From Theropithecus gelada (lineage: Eukaryota > Chordata > Mammalia > Primates > Cercopithecidae): a stretch of DNA of 64,000 bases. The stretch covers positions 1,868,561-1,932,560 of the forward strand of contig NW_020257756.1 of NCBI RefSeq assembly GCF_003255815.1, read 5' to 3'. Shown piece by piece: positions 11,209-24,119 of the stretch. The number at the start of each line of letters is the position of its first letter. Position 1 is the stretch's first letter. Both the position numbers and the translations under genes were made by a program. The notes beneath the pieces were generated by a model, which saw only the letters and a list, made by a program, of their open reading frames with translations, was not told the DNA's origin and did not search any database.

Positions 11209-12840
11209 ATACATATCTGTCCATATCTGGAAAGCTTGTCTGAACCCTGAAATTTTTTTTTGTAATGTGACTATCCTTTTGGGCATTCAGGCACATCATT
11301 GGAGCTAAAGCAAAGACAAGGACCTGGAAAGAACTAGGGAAGGTCGCTTGAATAGCACAACCCCAGCGGGGTAGAATGATGGTATAAGGAGAGTCAGATG
11401 CAGATCATGGCCTCACACACCTCACAGTCCATTAGTCTTTAGCAAAGCCAAGCTCTTGGCAAAATACAAAAGATTCTCTATAATAATGGGAGACTGTTTG
11501 CTTGTTGTTTCAAAATTTTTTGAATGCTAGAAATGTACAGAGCACAATATCTAGCTTTGAGAAATAAAGAAAACCTTTCAAGTAAACCTTTGTTCCAGAA
11601 GAGATCAAGCTGTTCCGTATTCATCCCCTGCTTCTAGCATTTAGGTGCCTGGGTTTCTTGGAAATAATACTTTTTATGTGTCTCTAATACACATCTCCAA
11701 GCAAGGGCTAGGAAAACTCAAGGGTAAGCCTTCAATCATTTTTACAGACATTGGGTTTCCATACCCCCCTCTCCTGTGGAACCTGATTTGGGAAAGTAGG
11801 TTTTCGTTTTTAATTCTCAGGGAAGTTAAACAAACAAGGCCAATGGATCAGAGCCCCCATCACAAGGCCAGACCCTCAGAGGAAATTCAATAAATACTAC
11901 TTTCTGTTAATCTCATACCTGTAGGCTTTCTCTTTGCATCCTGCAAGCCAGTATAGTCTTTTATTCTTATTTTTATCTACATCTGCAAAATTCATGTGGA
12001 CACCTGCAGATTACTCTGGGTTATCTTCAGACGTACTTCTTTCTTTCCCTGTCTCTAATTATGTACTAAGGATGCAGCCCCTGAAGCTCAACTTCCATTT
12101 CTCCAGCAGTCTCCTCACCCTTGTAGAATAATGAGACCCTGTCTTTTGAGAGTGCAGTGCTTAAAGTAAATGGTGTTTAAACTGAAGTTTCCCTCTGGTT
12201 TTATTGGTAAAGACAGAATCCTTGACTGCCCTGCAGGCACAGTGCCCTTGACTCTTCTGGCTGGTCTTTGTTGTGGGAGAGCTGTTGGAACCTGTGTGTA
12301 AACATCACAGTGAGGGGCACACCCAGGGCATCCTCTGTGCTGGGCCTGCTCCTTTTGAAGTGTCTGGTGATTGTACCATTGTCATGCCAGTTGGAGGAGT
12401 CCTTTTGTTTTACAATGGCAAAGCTCTGAAGAGCCAGCTGATAAGACTTGGGACCCTGGTGTGAAACTGACCCTTTGAACTGGAAGAATCTTTTCAGATA
12501 AGCAAGCCCTGGCATTTTTATCACACAACTTTTTATTAGAGCTTTTAACAGAGCAGGTTAGTGTCCTTACTAGGCACATACATAAAGGTTTTTCAGGCTC
12601 TTCTATAATAACACACACATAGGACATAGCCTCCATTTTTACGAAGGTGCAAACCTTCCAATTGCCCATGTCAATAAAGACCTTTGGGAAAATAGTATCA
12701 ATTTTGGGAATTCATTGATAGTTATTCATTAAAAAAGATTAATTATACCAGGAATAAAATACAAATGAAAGCCAATTTAAAACCTTTAAAAAAATAAAGT
12801 TACGCTTTCTCCCTTAAAAATGCTCTTCGTTTTTTGTGGG
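11209..12840. other. Repeat-poor stretch without a gene
   Basis: 1.6 kb of unique-looking sequence; open frames up to about 107 codons exist on both strands but show no family motifs or splice context I can support. Confidence 0.45.
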
Positions 12841-12986
12841 GTTTTTTTTCTTTTTTTTCAAAATTTAATCAAGACAGGGTCTTGCTATGTTGCCCAGGTT
12901 GGCCTTGAACTCCTGGCCTTAAGCAGTCCTCCCACCTTGGCCTCCCAAAGGGCTGAGATTGCCTACATAAGCCACTGTGCCCAGCC
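12841..12986 (-). mobile_element. Alu left monomer (FLAM)
   Basis: Poly-T, GTCTTGCTATGTTGCCCAGG, to CACTGTGCCCAGCC; one arm only. Confidence 0.85.
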
Positions 12987-13009
12987 TTTAAAAATTATCC
13001 TAATAATCT

Positions 13010-13307
13010 TTTTTTTTTTTAATTTTTTTGAGACAGAGTCTCTCTGTCACCCAGGCTGGAGTGCAGTGGGGCAATCTTGGCTCACTCTCATCTCCACCTT
13101 GCAGGTTCAAGCAATTCTTCTGCATCAGCCTCCTGAGTAGCTAGGATTACAGGTGTGCGCCACCATGCCCAGCTAATTTTTGTATTCTTGGTAGAGATAG
13201 GGTTTCACCTTGTTGGCCAAGCTGGTCTCAAACTCCTGGCCTCATGATCCGCCTGCCTTGGCCTTCCAAAGTGCTGGGATTACAGGTGTGAGCCACCTCA
13301 CCGGGCC
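13010..13307 (-). mobile_element. Alu, full length
   Basis: Flanked by ATAATCTTTT; standard order from GAGACAGAGTCTC to CACCGGGCC. Confidence 0.93.
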
Positions 13308-13402
13308 ATGATTTTGATAATCTTTTGGACAAAATGGCATGAGATATTTCTTAGTAAAGGCCATTAGTAGAGCAGGAAGTAGAAAAATATAATAAGTGGT
13401 AG

Positions 13403-13463
13403 TCTTATTATTATTATTATTATTATTATTGACAAGGATCTTGCTATGTTGCCCAGGCTGGTC
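13403..13463 (-). repeat. (TTA)n tail with short Alu remnant
   Basis: ATT repeats followed by CTTGCTATGTTGCCCAGGCTGG, the end of a severely truncated Alu whose tail became a trinucleotide repeat. Confidence 0.8.
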
Positions 13464-14165
13464 ATTCAGTCATTCAGTTACTCAACAAACCTTTGTCCAG
13501 TTCCTTCTATGTGATGGCCTACGATGCTGCACTGAGCATGGTGCTCTAGTTCTCCATCCTCCCAAGTCGTCCCACCCAGCAGAGACCACAGACATCAAAT
13601 AGACAACCAAAATAAAGGGTGAGCAGAATAAGGCAGGGAAGTGATGGCACTGTGGGAGCATCCTTTTTGATACGGAAAGATCCTTGGAACTTAATTCTGG
13701 AGTGTGCTTTAAAGGAAGAATTTTATTTTCCTTTTTCAATAGTTCTTTGAGAGTTTCCACGTTTTATGTTCAATTTTGCTTTCCAACTTTTCCTTCATGT
13801 TAGCCTAAATGCGTCTCTAGGCAGTTTCCCAAAATAGAATTTTCCATTTCAGACTAAGGAACTGCAGATGAGATCGAGAATTTAGGGTAAATGCCTTAGC
13901 ACTTGCATTTGAAGTTTAATACTGTCTAAACCCCAAGGAGACAAAAAGGCCTTGTGTGGCTGCTCAGACTGTCAGGCCCATCACCGGCTGTGGTCTCCTC
14001 TGCGAGCACAGGGCCCAGTAGACTGGCAGGCTGCTGTTCTCAAAGGGAGCGCATGCAATTGTTTCTACTTCATCACTCTGGGGTGGAGCAACAGGTTCTA
14101 AAATAGCTTTTGGGTTTAAACTGGCCCCTATATATACAACTGACCTTTATTCCTAGGGTTTATAG
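13464..14165. other. No gene; weak L2/MIR-like start
   Basis: The first 150 bp (TTACTCAACAAACCTTTGTCCAG, TTCTATGTGATGG) resembles a decayed L2 3' end. The rest is unrecognised. Confidence 0.35.
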
Positions 14166-14335
14166 ACTGAAGGAATTGGAGAATTATAGGATTTCATAGC
14201 CAAAAGACGTTAGAGATCATCTGCCGTTGTAGATGAGAAACTGAGGTTCCCAGGGTAAACGTCTTCTAGCCAGTTAGTGGTAGAAGCAGAACTACAGTGA
14301 CAAGCCCTGTTCTTCTCCATTCCAGAATCAGAATA
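14166..14335 (+). mobile_element. MIR-like SINE
   Basis: TTAGAGATCATCTGCC, GATGAGAAACTGAGG, CAGTTAGTGGTAGAAGCAGAACT and a closing CCAG follow the MIR-type order. Confidence 0.6.
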
Positions 14336-16262
14336 CAGCGCCACAATTTCCAAGCACCCTGAAAGTGCATCCCTATCCCCCGCTTCCTTTCCACTGCTTC
14401 TGGTACTTCTCTGCCCACCTGTGTCTAAAGCCAGGCAATTTTGAGATATTTTCTATGTGTTCAACCTACAGCAAATATCTTTTCATATATATATATATAT
14501 ATATGTTTTTTTTATTTTACCTCTAAGAAATAAAGCTATTTATGAAGCAATTCCTTATCAATGAGTCCTGTTGATGAATTTTATATTTCTAATTTGGTGT
14601 ATGTTATATACCCATGTATAAAACAGTTGAGCCCAGACCAATAAATGTTATCCTGAGAACTGCAGTAGGGATTTACAGATTTATTACCACTTGCCTTCTT
14701 TTTTTTCTTTTTTTCCCCAAACAGTAGCTCACTTGTGAGAATTGCATTGCACATAATGTTCAGGCCTACTTGAATTTTAGACCAAAAAAGTTTAAAGTAA
14801 TGGTATAGGATATTTGAATAGGAAGGGATGTTGTGCTGAGGTTACTGCCATATAATAAAGTTCCTAGTGCCCTGAAGCAGTATGAGCTTGGAGGATCCTT
14901 TATAAAAAATACTTAATCTAAGGCCAACATTTCACCTCTTTCCCTTTTCCTGTTCCCCCTCCTTCTCAAAGCCATATTCTCTATACTTTCCATTTTCCAC
15001 TAGAGCTCTTATAAAAGAATTATCTTTTCAGGAGTTCTTAAAAATATAAAAATGGTATCTCAATCGCCATTGAAATATATTTTCACTGTTGCTTGTTTGT
15101 ATAGTTAACTTTTATAAAACCCCAAAAAGGACAAATTGATGGATTAATGCAAATGAGATTGACATCATTGCATTTTATATCCTGATAAAATCACACAGGA
15201 ACAGGAGCTGTAATCTTATCATACTGTGTATCCTCCAATATGTATTTATCTTATTCTCTGGCTATTGAGGAAAAATTAATACTACCAATACTGCGATTAA
15301 AGCCGGAGATAAGCTTATGTCTCGTCTATCACATGACTGACTATAGTCATCTTCTATTTCTCTGCATTAAATCAACACAGATGCTTTGGCTTTATAAATG
15401 TCAGTCAACATCATTTAGGCTCTGCCGCCTGCTCAGTGCAATGCAACCTTCATTGACGGTATGATGGGGAATGGAGGTGAGTTCCTCCAGAAGGATTCTT
15501 CCTTACAATAATATGATCATAACAGCTCAGAAAAAATTCTTCCATATGATGAAACAAATCAGAAGACCAAGCAAGTGAAAAGCTATAGAACTGGTGCAAG
15601 GAGAAAGGAATAATGTTACAACAGAGAGGAGCAAGAGATACAATTGTGAACAGATTGAATCATTTGTCAGTGGCCATTTTAGGGCAAATAACAAGTTGCG
15701 GTGTCCCAGTGAGTTAGGGTATGTTTAGTTCAAAAGGGTTCAAAACCCTTTCCAGCTTTTGTCTGTAAGAGTCATGTGTTTTAATTGTTTTTCTGCTTTG
15801 TCTACACAACTTGATCTGCTTAGTATTTTCAGTAACTATCCCCTATCCCCCAGATGACACGTGATCTGCTGCTATGTGTCCGTCCGTGTGCTGGAACACT
15901 AATGAACACTCAGAACACAGGGAGACAGCAGCTGCCCAGCAGCCTTCAAGTTTCAACAGCCCTACCCAGCAGGACAGCAGTTAATTTACATCCAAGGGAG
16001 CAGCACTCACCTCAAAAGCTTCATGAACATACAGCTTTTGCATAAGAAATGTGTTGAAATTGCAGAAACTATGCATAATTAAACTTAAGCTTTGCATGTT
16101 CCCCAAATAATGGGTTTAGATATTAGATGATGAAACGGCCTTGATTTCTAAATTTCTCATTTTGTGTTTTTCTAACCCCTCCTACAAACATTTTAGAGAA
16201 ACCATAGTATTCAAAGGTTTTGTGGCTCAAAACCAGTACCCCAAGCTATGCCAAAAGAACAT
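14336..16262. other. Long repeat-poor stretch without a gene
   Basis: Nearly 2 kb with an (AT)n run at 14485-14504 but no recognised element or coding region. Confidence 0.45.
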
Positions 16263-16552
16263 GGCCGGGTGCGGTGGCTCACCCCTGTAATCCCAACACT
16301 TTGGGAGGTTGAGGCGGGTAGATCACAAGGTCAGAAGTTCAAGACCAGCTTGGCCAAGACGGTGAAACCCCCTCTCTACTAAAAATACAAAAATTAGCTG
16401 GGTGTGGTGGTGGGTGCCTGTAATCCCAGCTGCTCAGGACTGAGGTCGAGAGTTGCTTGAACCCGGAAGGCGGAGATTGCAGTGAGCCAAGATCGTGCCA
16501 CTGCACTCCAGCCTGGGCAACAGAGCAAGAGTCTCTTAAAAAAAAAAAAAAA
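16263..16552 (+). mobile_element. Alu, full length
   Basis: GGCCGGGTGCGG to a 15-A tail; flanked by AAAGAACAT copies (16254-16262, 16557-16565). Confidence 0.93.
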
Positions 16553-16568
16553 CAGAAAGAACATTATT

Positions 16569-16883
16569 GGGCTGGGCACGGTGGCTCACGCCTGAAATCC
16601 CAACACTTTGGGAGGCCGAGGAGGGTGGATCACCTGGGGTCAGGGGTTCAAGACCAGCCTGGCCAACGTGGTGAAACCTCATCTCTACTAAAAATGCAAA
16701 AATTAGCTGGGGGTGGTGGTGGTGGGTGCCTGTAATCCCAACTACTTGGGAGGCAGAGGAAGGAGAATCGCTTGAACCCAGGAGGCAGAGGTTTCAGTGA
16801 GCCCTTATCACGCCTTTGCACTCCAGCCTGAGCAACAGAGTAAGACTCTAGCTCAAAAAAAAAAAAAAGAAAAGAAAAGAAAA
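16569..16883 (+). mobile_element. Alu, full length, same target as its neighbour
   Basis: Flanked by AGAACATTATTG and AGAACATTTTTG; tail with AAAAG repeats. Confidence 0.93.
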
Positions 16884-17401
16884 AAGAACATTTTTGACTT
16901 ATATAATTAATGAAGTTAACTTTCATTTGAGAAGGACATCTTAACTCAGACGGGTCAAATCCCTAAAATCACACTTCCCCTTCAGAACTTTTCATAAAAG
17001 AGTCCTGAGAGTCACTCAGCAACACGGGTGCTTGATACGCAATATTGAAGACTTTGCAATGTCCAGGTAGAATTTCGCCTTAACCAACTAATGAATGAAA
17101 ACTTAAAGTAACTTTTTGTTCTTATTCCACAAATTTACCACTTTTTTTAGGAGAGCTGGTAACCAAAGTGAATGACATCTGTAGACCAGTAATTCCTACA
17201 CCTGCGTACAAATTGCAGTTATCTATGGAGACTACATTAAATGCAAATTTCTGGATCCTAATGCAGAGTTACTAAGTCAAAATCTATAGGGATATGATTG
17301 AGGGTTCTGTGTATTTTAAGAGGCTTTCGAGGTGATTCTTACATTGTGCCAACCCACTCAGCGTCAATTGCTGTTGGAGCACAACTAGTAAAGGCAACCT
17401 A
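16884..17401. other. No gene recognised
   Basis: Unique-looking; nothing supported. Confidence 0.4.
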
Positions 17402-17711
17402 GGCCAGGCGTAGTGGCTCACACCTGTAATCCCAGCACTTTGGGAGGCTGAGGCAGGTGTTATCACCTGAGGTCAGGAGTTTGAGACCAGACTGACCGAT
17501 ATAGTGAAACCCTATCTCTACTAAAAATACAAAAATTAGCTGGACGTGGTGGCACGCGCCTGTAGTCACACCTCCTCTGGAGGCTGAGACAGGAGAATCA
17601 CTTGAATCCAGAAAGTGGAGGTTGCAGTGAGCTGAGATCACACCACTGCACTCCAGCCTGGGCAACAGAGTGAGACTCTGTCTCCAAAAACAAAAACAGA
17701 AACAAAAAAAA
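17402..17711 (+). mobile_element. Alu, full length
   Basis: Flanked by AAAGGCAACCTA (17390-17401; 17713-17724). Confidence 0.93.
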
Positions 17712-17973
17712 CAAAGGCAACCTAATTCCCATGCATCATCTCTAATAGCAAGTACTGTTGCCTTATTCTACAAATAGAATGTCTTTATCCATTTAAATGA
17801 CATTTTTAGAACACCTGTGGAGGACAAAACTGTTCTACCTTTGCTGAGTTACTGGCCTCCAGCCCAAACACACATACAAATCCAGATCCATCTACCCACA
17901 TAGATACATGGCCAAGGGGTGGACCCTTTGCAGTCATAATGGATCCTAACCCCAGAACTGTGAAGTGGCTGTG

Positions 17974-18292
17974 TTTTTGGTTTTTTGTTTTTGTTTTTGT
18001 TTTTTGTTTTTTTGAGATGGAGTCCCACTCTGTCGCCCAGGCTGGAGTGCAGTGGTGCAGTCTAGGCTGACTGCAACCTCCACCTCCTGGGTTCAAGCAA
18101 TTCTCCTGCCTCAGTCTCTGAGTAGCTGGGTCTACAAGTGCCTGCCACCACGCCCAGCTAATTTTTGTATTTTTAGTAGAGACCGGGTTTCATCATGTTG
18201 GTCAGGCTGGTCTCAAACTCCTGACCTGGTGATCCACCCGCCTCAGCCTCCCAAAGTGCTGGATTACAGGCATAAGCGACTGTGCCCAGCCA
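17974..18292 (-). mobile_element. Alu, full length
   Basis: GTTTTT-repeat tail, then GAGATGGAGTCCCACTC to CTGTGCCCAGCC. Confidence 0.92.
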
Positions 18293-20594
18293 AGTGACCA
18301 TGTTTTAACCTTACAGAACGATGAGCCGTAAAGTCCTGTCTGTCTGCAAAGAGAGAAAAATAAAGTGTTAAACCAGAAATTAGCAGAGACAGGAATGGAG
18401 AAAGAATGCTGTCTAAATGTCTGGGGGTTTTCCATTTCTGAATTACAGCCATTTTCTGAAGCTCAGCTGCATTCCTGCCCTTGTGTTAGCCTGAGACACC
18501 TCTGTATCCTTCCAATGAATTATTGCCCCTCACCCTTTTCCCCCTAAGTTACTTTGGTTTCTGTTACTTACAACCACAGAACCCTAATACAAATCTCATT
18601 CAGCAGTTTCAACAAGATTCATTTTACATCAACAGTAGCTCCCTCATACACCTACTAAGCTTGGGTGCTGAAAAAGGAGAGAAGCAACACATCTGTAGAG
18701 TCAGTTCCAGAAGAACACTAGTTCTGTGCAGAGTTTTCTGCCCGCTAAATGTGCTTTTTGGAGGCAGGTATTCTTTGATTCCCCAGTCGGAGTGTTTTCC
18801 TTGAAGTCACTTGAATTATAACTAAGCAGTTTCCCTGTACTCTGCCCACCAAATATTCCTGAATAAGAAGTTTCCTTTCTTGGCACCATGCCCAGGACTC
18901 ACATTCAGGAGTGATGCCTCTGAGCCTTTCCTGGCCTCTATTTTCAGAAATCTGCAATCAGCTGCTAACATCCCCTGCTTGTTACAGGTCCTCACATTTT
19001 ATGATACAGACTTTTCCTCAGACCTCGCTTTTCTTCCTATCTCATTTTCCTCCTTTTTAAAATAAACCATCCACAGAGTTGATATTCTGGTGTCACATAT
19101 TTATTATTTATCGTTTAGAACTTCTAAAATCCACATATGATTTTTGTGAAGAAGTGGGTTTTTGATTCTGTTTTTTTGCCACAGACCTAGAATTTAAGCT
19201 AAAGTTGGTCTCAAACCTCTTTTTCCCAAGAATTCCCTTTGTTACTTAATTAAATCATCAGAACCCGCTTTTTGAATTATAGGCAGATTCACGATGGGAG
19301 GACCCTGGGAGGAATTTGGGAGGTTACAGGAACCTCAGGTATGACCTAGCACTCATCCCTTTATTAAGTGAGTTGGAAAAGGTATAAAGAAGGTGAGGAG
19401 GTAAATCAGATTCCTAGAGCTGAGAATTACCCCAACGGCTAGGGATATTCGTATATGAATTATTTTTGTGCGTTCACCCTTCTATGACTATAAGACTCAG
19501 AAGAGAAATCAGCTTTCTTAATTGTTACTTTCCTTAGAACAAGTATTTCCTTAGAACAAGTATTGAACAAGTATTCCTTGAACAAGTATTGAAGTCAGTG
19601 GCTCTTAATTGTTTGTTTTGTGTGTGTATGTTACACTGAAGAGCTCAAATATTCCATCTCTCATAATCATTCTGTAAGGTCTGTGTCTTTTTCTCAGTAG
19701 TTACTTTAGTTAAGATTTGTATTGTGATAGTCTATTTTGGGAAAATTCCAGGGATTTTAGTGTGTCTTAGTTTCTTTACTACCCAGCACTGCAAAGAATC
19801 TATCCCCTTGTGTAAAATGAGTGTGAGGGAAGTCTGAACATGCTCATCCCAGGTGGGAGTAACTAAGCCCAGGACTTTACTAGATAAGTAACAGGTGTGA
19901 AGTGTTGTCAAAAGGCTCTTCTCTTTGACAGCTGAATTGAGCCATAAAATTTTTAAATAATTTATGCAAGTCTGCGGGAGCCCAGATATAGATTGTTAAT
20001 CCAAGGCTCAGAATGCATGAGTGTTGATTTCACAGTGAAATGCTTAAAAGTTAATTTTTGTATTGTGTCTCTTATCTTTGGCCTAGGTGAAAATATGCAG
20101 ATTGCCCCACAAGTCCAAATTAATTTAGTAAACTATTACCCATGGACTTAACATGTTCTGTTTGCTCTTAAGTAGAATCAGAGTTTATCGTAATCATATG
20201 TTTCCGTTTACATTTTAAAATATTATGAGATGGCCAAAATCAGGGTTAAGAAACCTTTAAAACATCTTTAATTTCAGCTTAACTGCAAGTTTGTGTACTC
20301 TTCTTGTAAGCTGGATTTTTCCTCCTCAAAAAGAGAAGCAAAGCAACATGTGGTTTGTTACATTCATTGTTCTTCTTAGCCTGTTTTGCATTAGGAGGTT
20401 ATGGAAACCTAAAACTGAAAGCTCCATAAAGAAAAACCGTACAGGGAAGGAAAGAAATAGAGAAAAAAGACATCTGAGACTCGGCCCTTTTCCCGCATCT
20501 GCCCTGAAAATACATTCCAGTGTAAAATGTGCATCCTTGGTAGTTGAAAGTAGAAAGGAGAAGAGAATAAATATATATTTTTTTAAATCACACA
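18293..20594. other. No gene; possible LTR remnant near the start
   Basis: At about 18540-18600 GGTTTCTGTTACTTACAACC followed by AACCCTAATACA resembles the 3' end of MLT1-class LTRs; weak. The rest is unrecognised apart from the 11-mer array at 19530-19591. Confidence 0.3.
19530..19591 (+). repeat. Short array of GAACAAGTATT
   Basis: Four exact copies of the 11-mer start at 19537, 19554, 19565 and 19580, with partial TCCTT spacers between. Confidence 0.95.
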
Positions 20595-20896
20595 AGCCAG
20601 ACATGGTGGTTCATGCTTGTAATCCCAACACTTTGAGAGGCCAAGGCAGGAAGATTGCTTGAGCCTACAAGTTCAAGATCAGCCTGGGCAAGACAGTGAG
20701 ACCTCTGTCTCTACAAAAAAATACAAAAATTAGCCGGGCATAGTGGTGTGTGCTTGTGGTCCCAGCCACTTGGGAGGCTGAGGTGGGAAGATTGTGTGAG
20801 CCCAGGAGTTTGTGGCTGCAGTGAGCTTTGATCATGCCACTGCACTCCAGCTTGGACAACAGAACAAGACCCTGTCTCAAAAAAAATAAAAAACAA
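20595..20896 (+). mobile_element. AluJ-type, full length
   Basis: Diverged; GCCAGACATGGTGG to CCTGTCTCAAAAAAAATAAAAAAC, with J-type GTGGCTGCAGTGAGC. Confidence 0.9.
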
Positions 20897-20908
20897 ATAT
20901 ATATATAG

Positions 20909-20948
<40 letters not shown>
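20897..20948 (+). repeat. (TA)n microsatellite with self-complementary ends
   Basis: AT repeat in the Alu tail; ATAGGT near its left end is mirrored by ACCTAT at its right end. Confidence 0.95.
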
Positions 20949-21585
20949 ATAAAGTACTTTAGTTAAGTAGGCCTTGTATTTCCCCTTTAAGAACTATCTA
21001 AAACATAAAACCATCAGAGAAAAAACACAAACAGAAAACTATAAATGTCCATTCATTCCAGGCCATTCTGTAAATTAACTGTCACACCTGTTGTCAGGCT
21101 TCTAGCAGTAGCATGGCAAAAGTCCCAGCCCACCTTCTTCGAACTGCTCCTAGCAATGTTGATGGCAACAGTGAGTATTTTCCTCACAAGCACAGAAAAT
21201 TTGCAGTGCAGATAATGCACTAGCAGTTGTCTTGAATTATTTTTCCCCTTATAATTCCACTATTAATTAAATTTGTTATTATATAGCATGAGCATCATAA
21301 TGCCTGGATGTTTCTGTTATAGGCTTTCAAGGATCCCAGATATTTATGTGTGTGATCATCATGTTTATTCTCCCTAAGAAATCTCGTAATTAGGCATGAG
21401 AAATAGAATGACAAGCATTTTTCTGTAGTAGATTTTAATTTGCCTGACTGTATGGGGGGAAAAAAGCCACTTCATGAAAGATCTTCATAGGAATCAGTTG
21501 CATGGTAGAGAAAGTCATTTTAAAGGTTACTGGAAAGGCAAGAAGATGATCATAAATGTTGCTTGGGTAGGAATTTGCTCTCCTC
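20949..21585. other. No gene recognised
   Basis: Unique-looking sequence. Confidence 0.4.
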
Positions 21586-21888
21586 TTTTTTTTTTTTTTT
21601 TTTTTTTTTGAGACGGAGTCTCACTCTGTCACCAGGCTGGAGTGCAGTGGCATGATCTTGGCCCACTGCAACCTCCCCTTCCCGGGTTCAAGCGATTCTC
21701 CTGCCTCAGCCTCCTGAGTGGCTGGGACTACAGGCACCTGCCTCCGTGTCCAGCTAATTTTTGTATTATTAGTAGAGATGGGGTTTCACCATGTTGGCCA
21801 GGATGGTCTCAATCTCTTGACCTCATGATCCGCCTGCCTCATCCTCCCAAAGTGCTAGGATTACAAGCATGAGCCACCGCGCCCAGCC
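21586..21888 (-). mobile_element. Alu, full length
   Basis: Flanked by TTGCTCTCCTCTTTT on both sides. Confidence 0.94.
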
Positions 21889-23066
21889 TTGCTCTCCTCT
21901 TTTATCGTTTGAGCGGTAGCTCCATTTGCAGAGATTGTCTAGCCATATCATTGGATTTTTCAAAAAACCTTTAGGCTGATCAGATCCTAAAAATGTGATA
22001 TCATAAAATGATTTCCTAAGTCATACTTACAGTTTTCACTAAATCGCTCCCACCAAACACACTTTTCCAATAGGTAGAAGCATTTCAGAGATTTCCGGAA
22101 TCTTGTTAGAATTTCTTGAAAGAAAAGCTGATAAGTTCAGAAATGGTTGACCGTGGAAATGTGATCTAGTCTATTATAAATGTAACAACGTACTCAGCAG
22201 TCTTCAATTGGAACTAGAGTTTGTGTTAAGTAAAAATGTTTGGTCTTCAGCAGGAAGTAGATTGTCTTTACAAGCCCAAGTGATACGAGTTCCAATAGTC
22301 TCCTATTATTTGAGCTCATCTGCAATAAATTTTTGTTTGGGGACATATTGTTAGAATTGCCCAGATATGCTGCCAGACAGAATATTAATTCTATTGCTTT
22401 TTTTTTTTTTTTTTTGCATTTGTTGAAACTGAAAGATTTTAGTTAAAAAAAAAAGAAGAGAAAAATAATGGAAAATGTATTATAGTCCTGTGAGTTGAGC
22501 TATAATCAATTTTGTCTGAAAAGTTTATTAATGGCTGCATTACTTCATTGCCTTCAGGATATCATGTGAGATACATTCAGTAGAATGCATTACACACAAA
22601 CTAACAACTGAACCATGTTCATGGTCTCTTTTGTTCAGCACAATCTGCATTTAAATGGAAGAGGTGATGGTTGGGTTGCTGAACTCATCCAAGAGTGCTG
22701 TCTTTGACTAAGTGCTTAGTACATACTGATACTGGTAATGCCTAATAGGCAACAGAGCAACTATTATATAAATATCTTCAAATACAGGCTAGTTTTGTTG
22801 TATTTAGACAATAAAACGATTTTGTATCTGTAGAAATTAAGATGGTACAATGAACTGCTTCAGAAAGCTCAGGGTGTCATTTGTCTGATTATCTCCAGGG
22901 TTGGTGTGTGTTGGAGGGTCCATGTTTTTGCCTTTGTGCTGTATAACTCTTTGGTCCTAAAGGCCAGCAAAGCCAAAATATTGTCATTGAGCTCTCCTAA
23001 ATGAGACTGACAATCACTGCTTCATTTCTGGCTCAAATAATATGGTATTAAAAATTTCTAGGCCAT
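21889..23066. other. Repeat-poor, no gene
   Basis: 1.2 kb; only a poly-T (about 22400-22416) stands out. Confidence 0.4.
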
Positions 23067-23377
23067 GGCTGGGCACAGTGGCTCGTGCCTGTAATCCCAG
23101 CCCTTCGGGAGGCCAAGGCAGGTGGATCACTTGAGGTCAGGAGTCCAAGACCAGCCTGGCCAACATGGTGAAACCTCATCTCTACTAAAAAAAAAAAAAA
23201 AAAAAAGACTACAAAAATTAGCCAGGCATCGTGGCAGGCACCTGTAATTCCAGCTAGTTGGGAGACTGAAGCAGGAGAATCGCTTGAACCCGGAAGGCAG
23301 AGGTTGCAGTGAGCTGAGATCAGACCGCTGCACTCCAGCTTGGGCAACAGAGCAATACCCTGTCTCAAATAAATAAA
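23067..23377 (+). mobile_element. Alu with expanded internal A tract
   Basis: The middle A-rich linker has grown to about 20 As (23188-23206). Flanked by AAATTTCTAGG copies. Confidence 0.93.
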
Positions 23378-23383
23378 TTTCTA

Positions 23384-23680
23384 GGCCAGGCATGGTGGCT
23401 CATACCTATAATCCCAGCACTTTGGGAGGCTGTGGCGGGTGGATCACCTGAGGTCAGTAGTTCAAGACCAGCCTGGCCAACATGGTGAAACCTCGTCTCT
23501 ACTAAAAATACAAAAATTAGCCGGGTGTGGTGACATGTGCCTATAGTCCCAGCTACTCAGGAGGCTGAGGTGGGAGAATCGCTTGAACCTGGGAGGCAGA
23601 GGCTACGGTCAGCCGAGATTGCACCACTGCACTCCAGCGTGGGCAACAGAACAAGACTCTGTCAAAAAAAAAAAAGAAAA
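23384..23680 (+). mobile_element. Alu, full length, tandem with previous
   Basis: Begins right after the AAATTTCTA copy; ends AAAATCTAG. Confidence 0.93.
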
Positions 23681-23764
23681 TCTAGATTTATTCTACTTAC
23701 ATTCTGGTGATGCTGCCAAGAGAAAAGCCAGGAAAAGCAAAGCATATTATTTTGCTACTTATAG

Positions 23765-23975
23765 GAAGCTCTGCTTTAGAGCATTGGCTTTGATGTCAGA
23801 CCAGGGTTTGAATACAGGCTCCTTCCCAAATTACCTGATAACTTTATACAATTTATTTTACTTTTCTCTTTTGTAAAATGGGAAAATAAGATCCACCTTA
23901 TTCGTTATAATGATTTTTTTAAAAAATGTACAGGATTTAGTACAATGCCTAGCATACTAGTACTCCGCAAGTTAT
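23765..23975 (+). mobile_element. MIR element
   Basis: CCAGGGTTTGAATACAGGCTCC, TTTTGTAAAATGGGAAAATAA and TAGTACAATGCCTAGCA follow MIR order. Confidence 0.8.
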
Positions 23976-24119
23976 AGCTGGTATAATAATGAGAGAGGTT
24001 CATTTGGCACTATTGTGTTCTTACTCGATCTATCACCAAAGATAAAGTGGTGACATCACACTGATTGTGAAAAATGACTCAGAATTCTAATACATACTCG
24101 AGTCCTCATTCTGTTAGTT

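Noticed and set aside
12201..12524. 107-codon minus-strand frame in a repeat-poor stretch
   Set aside because: No motif, homologue or splice sites that I can recognise; length is within chance.
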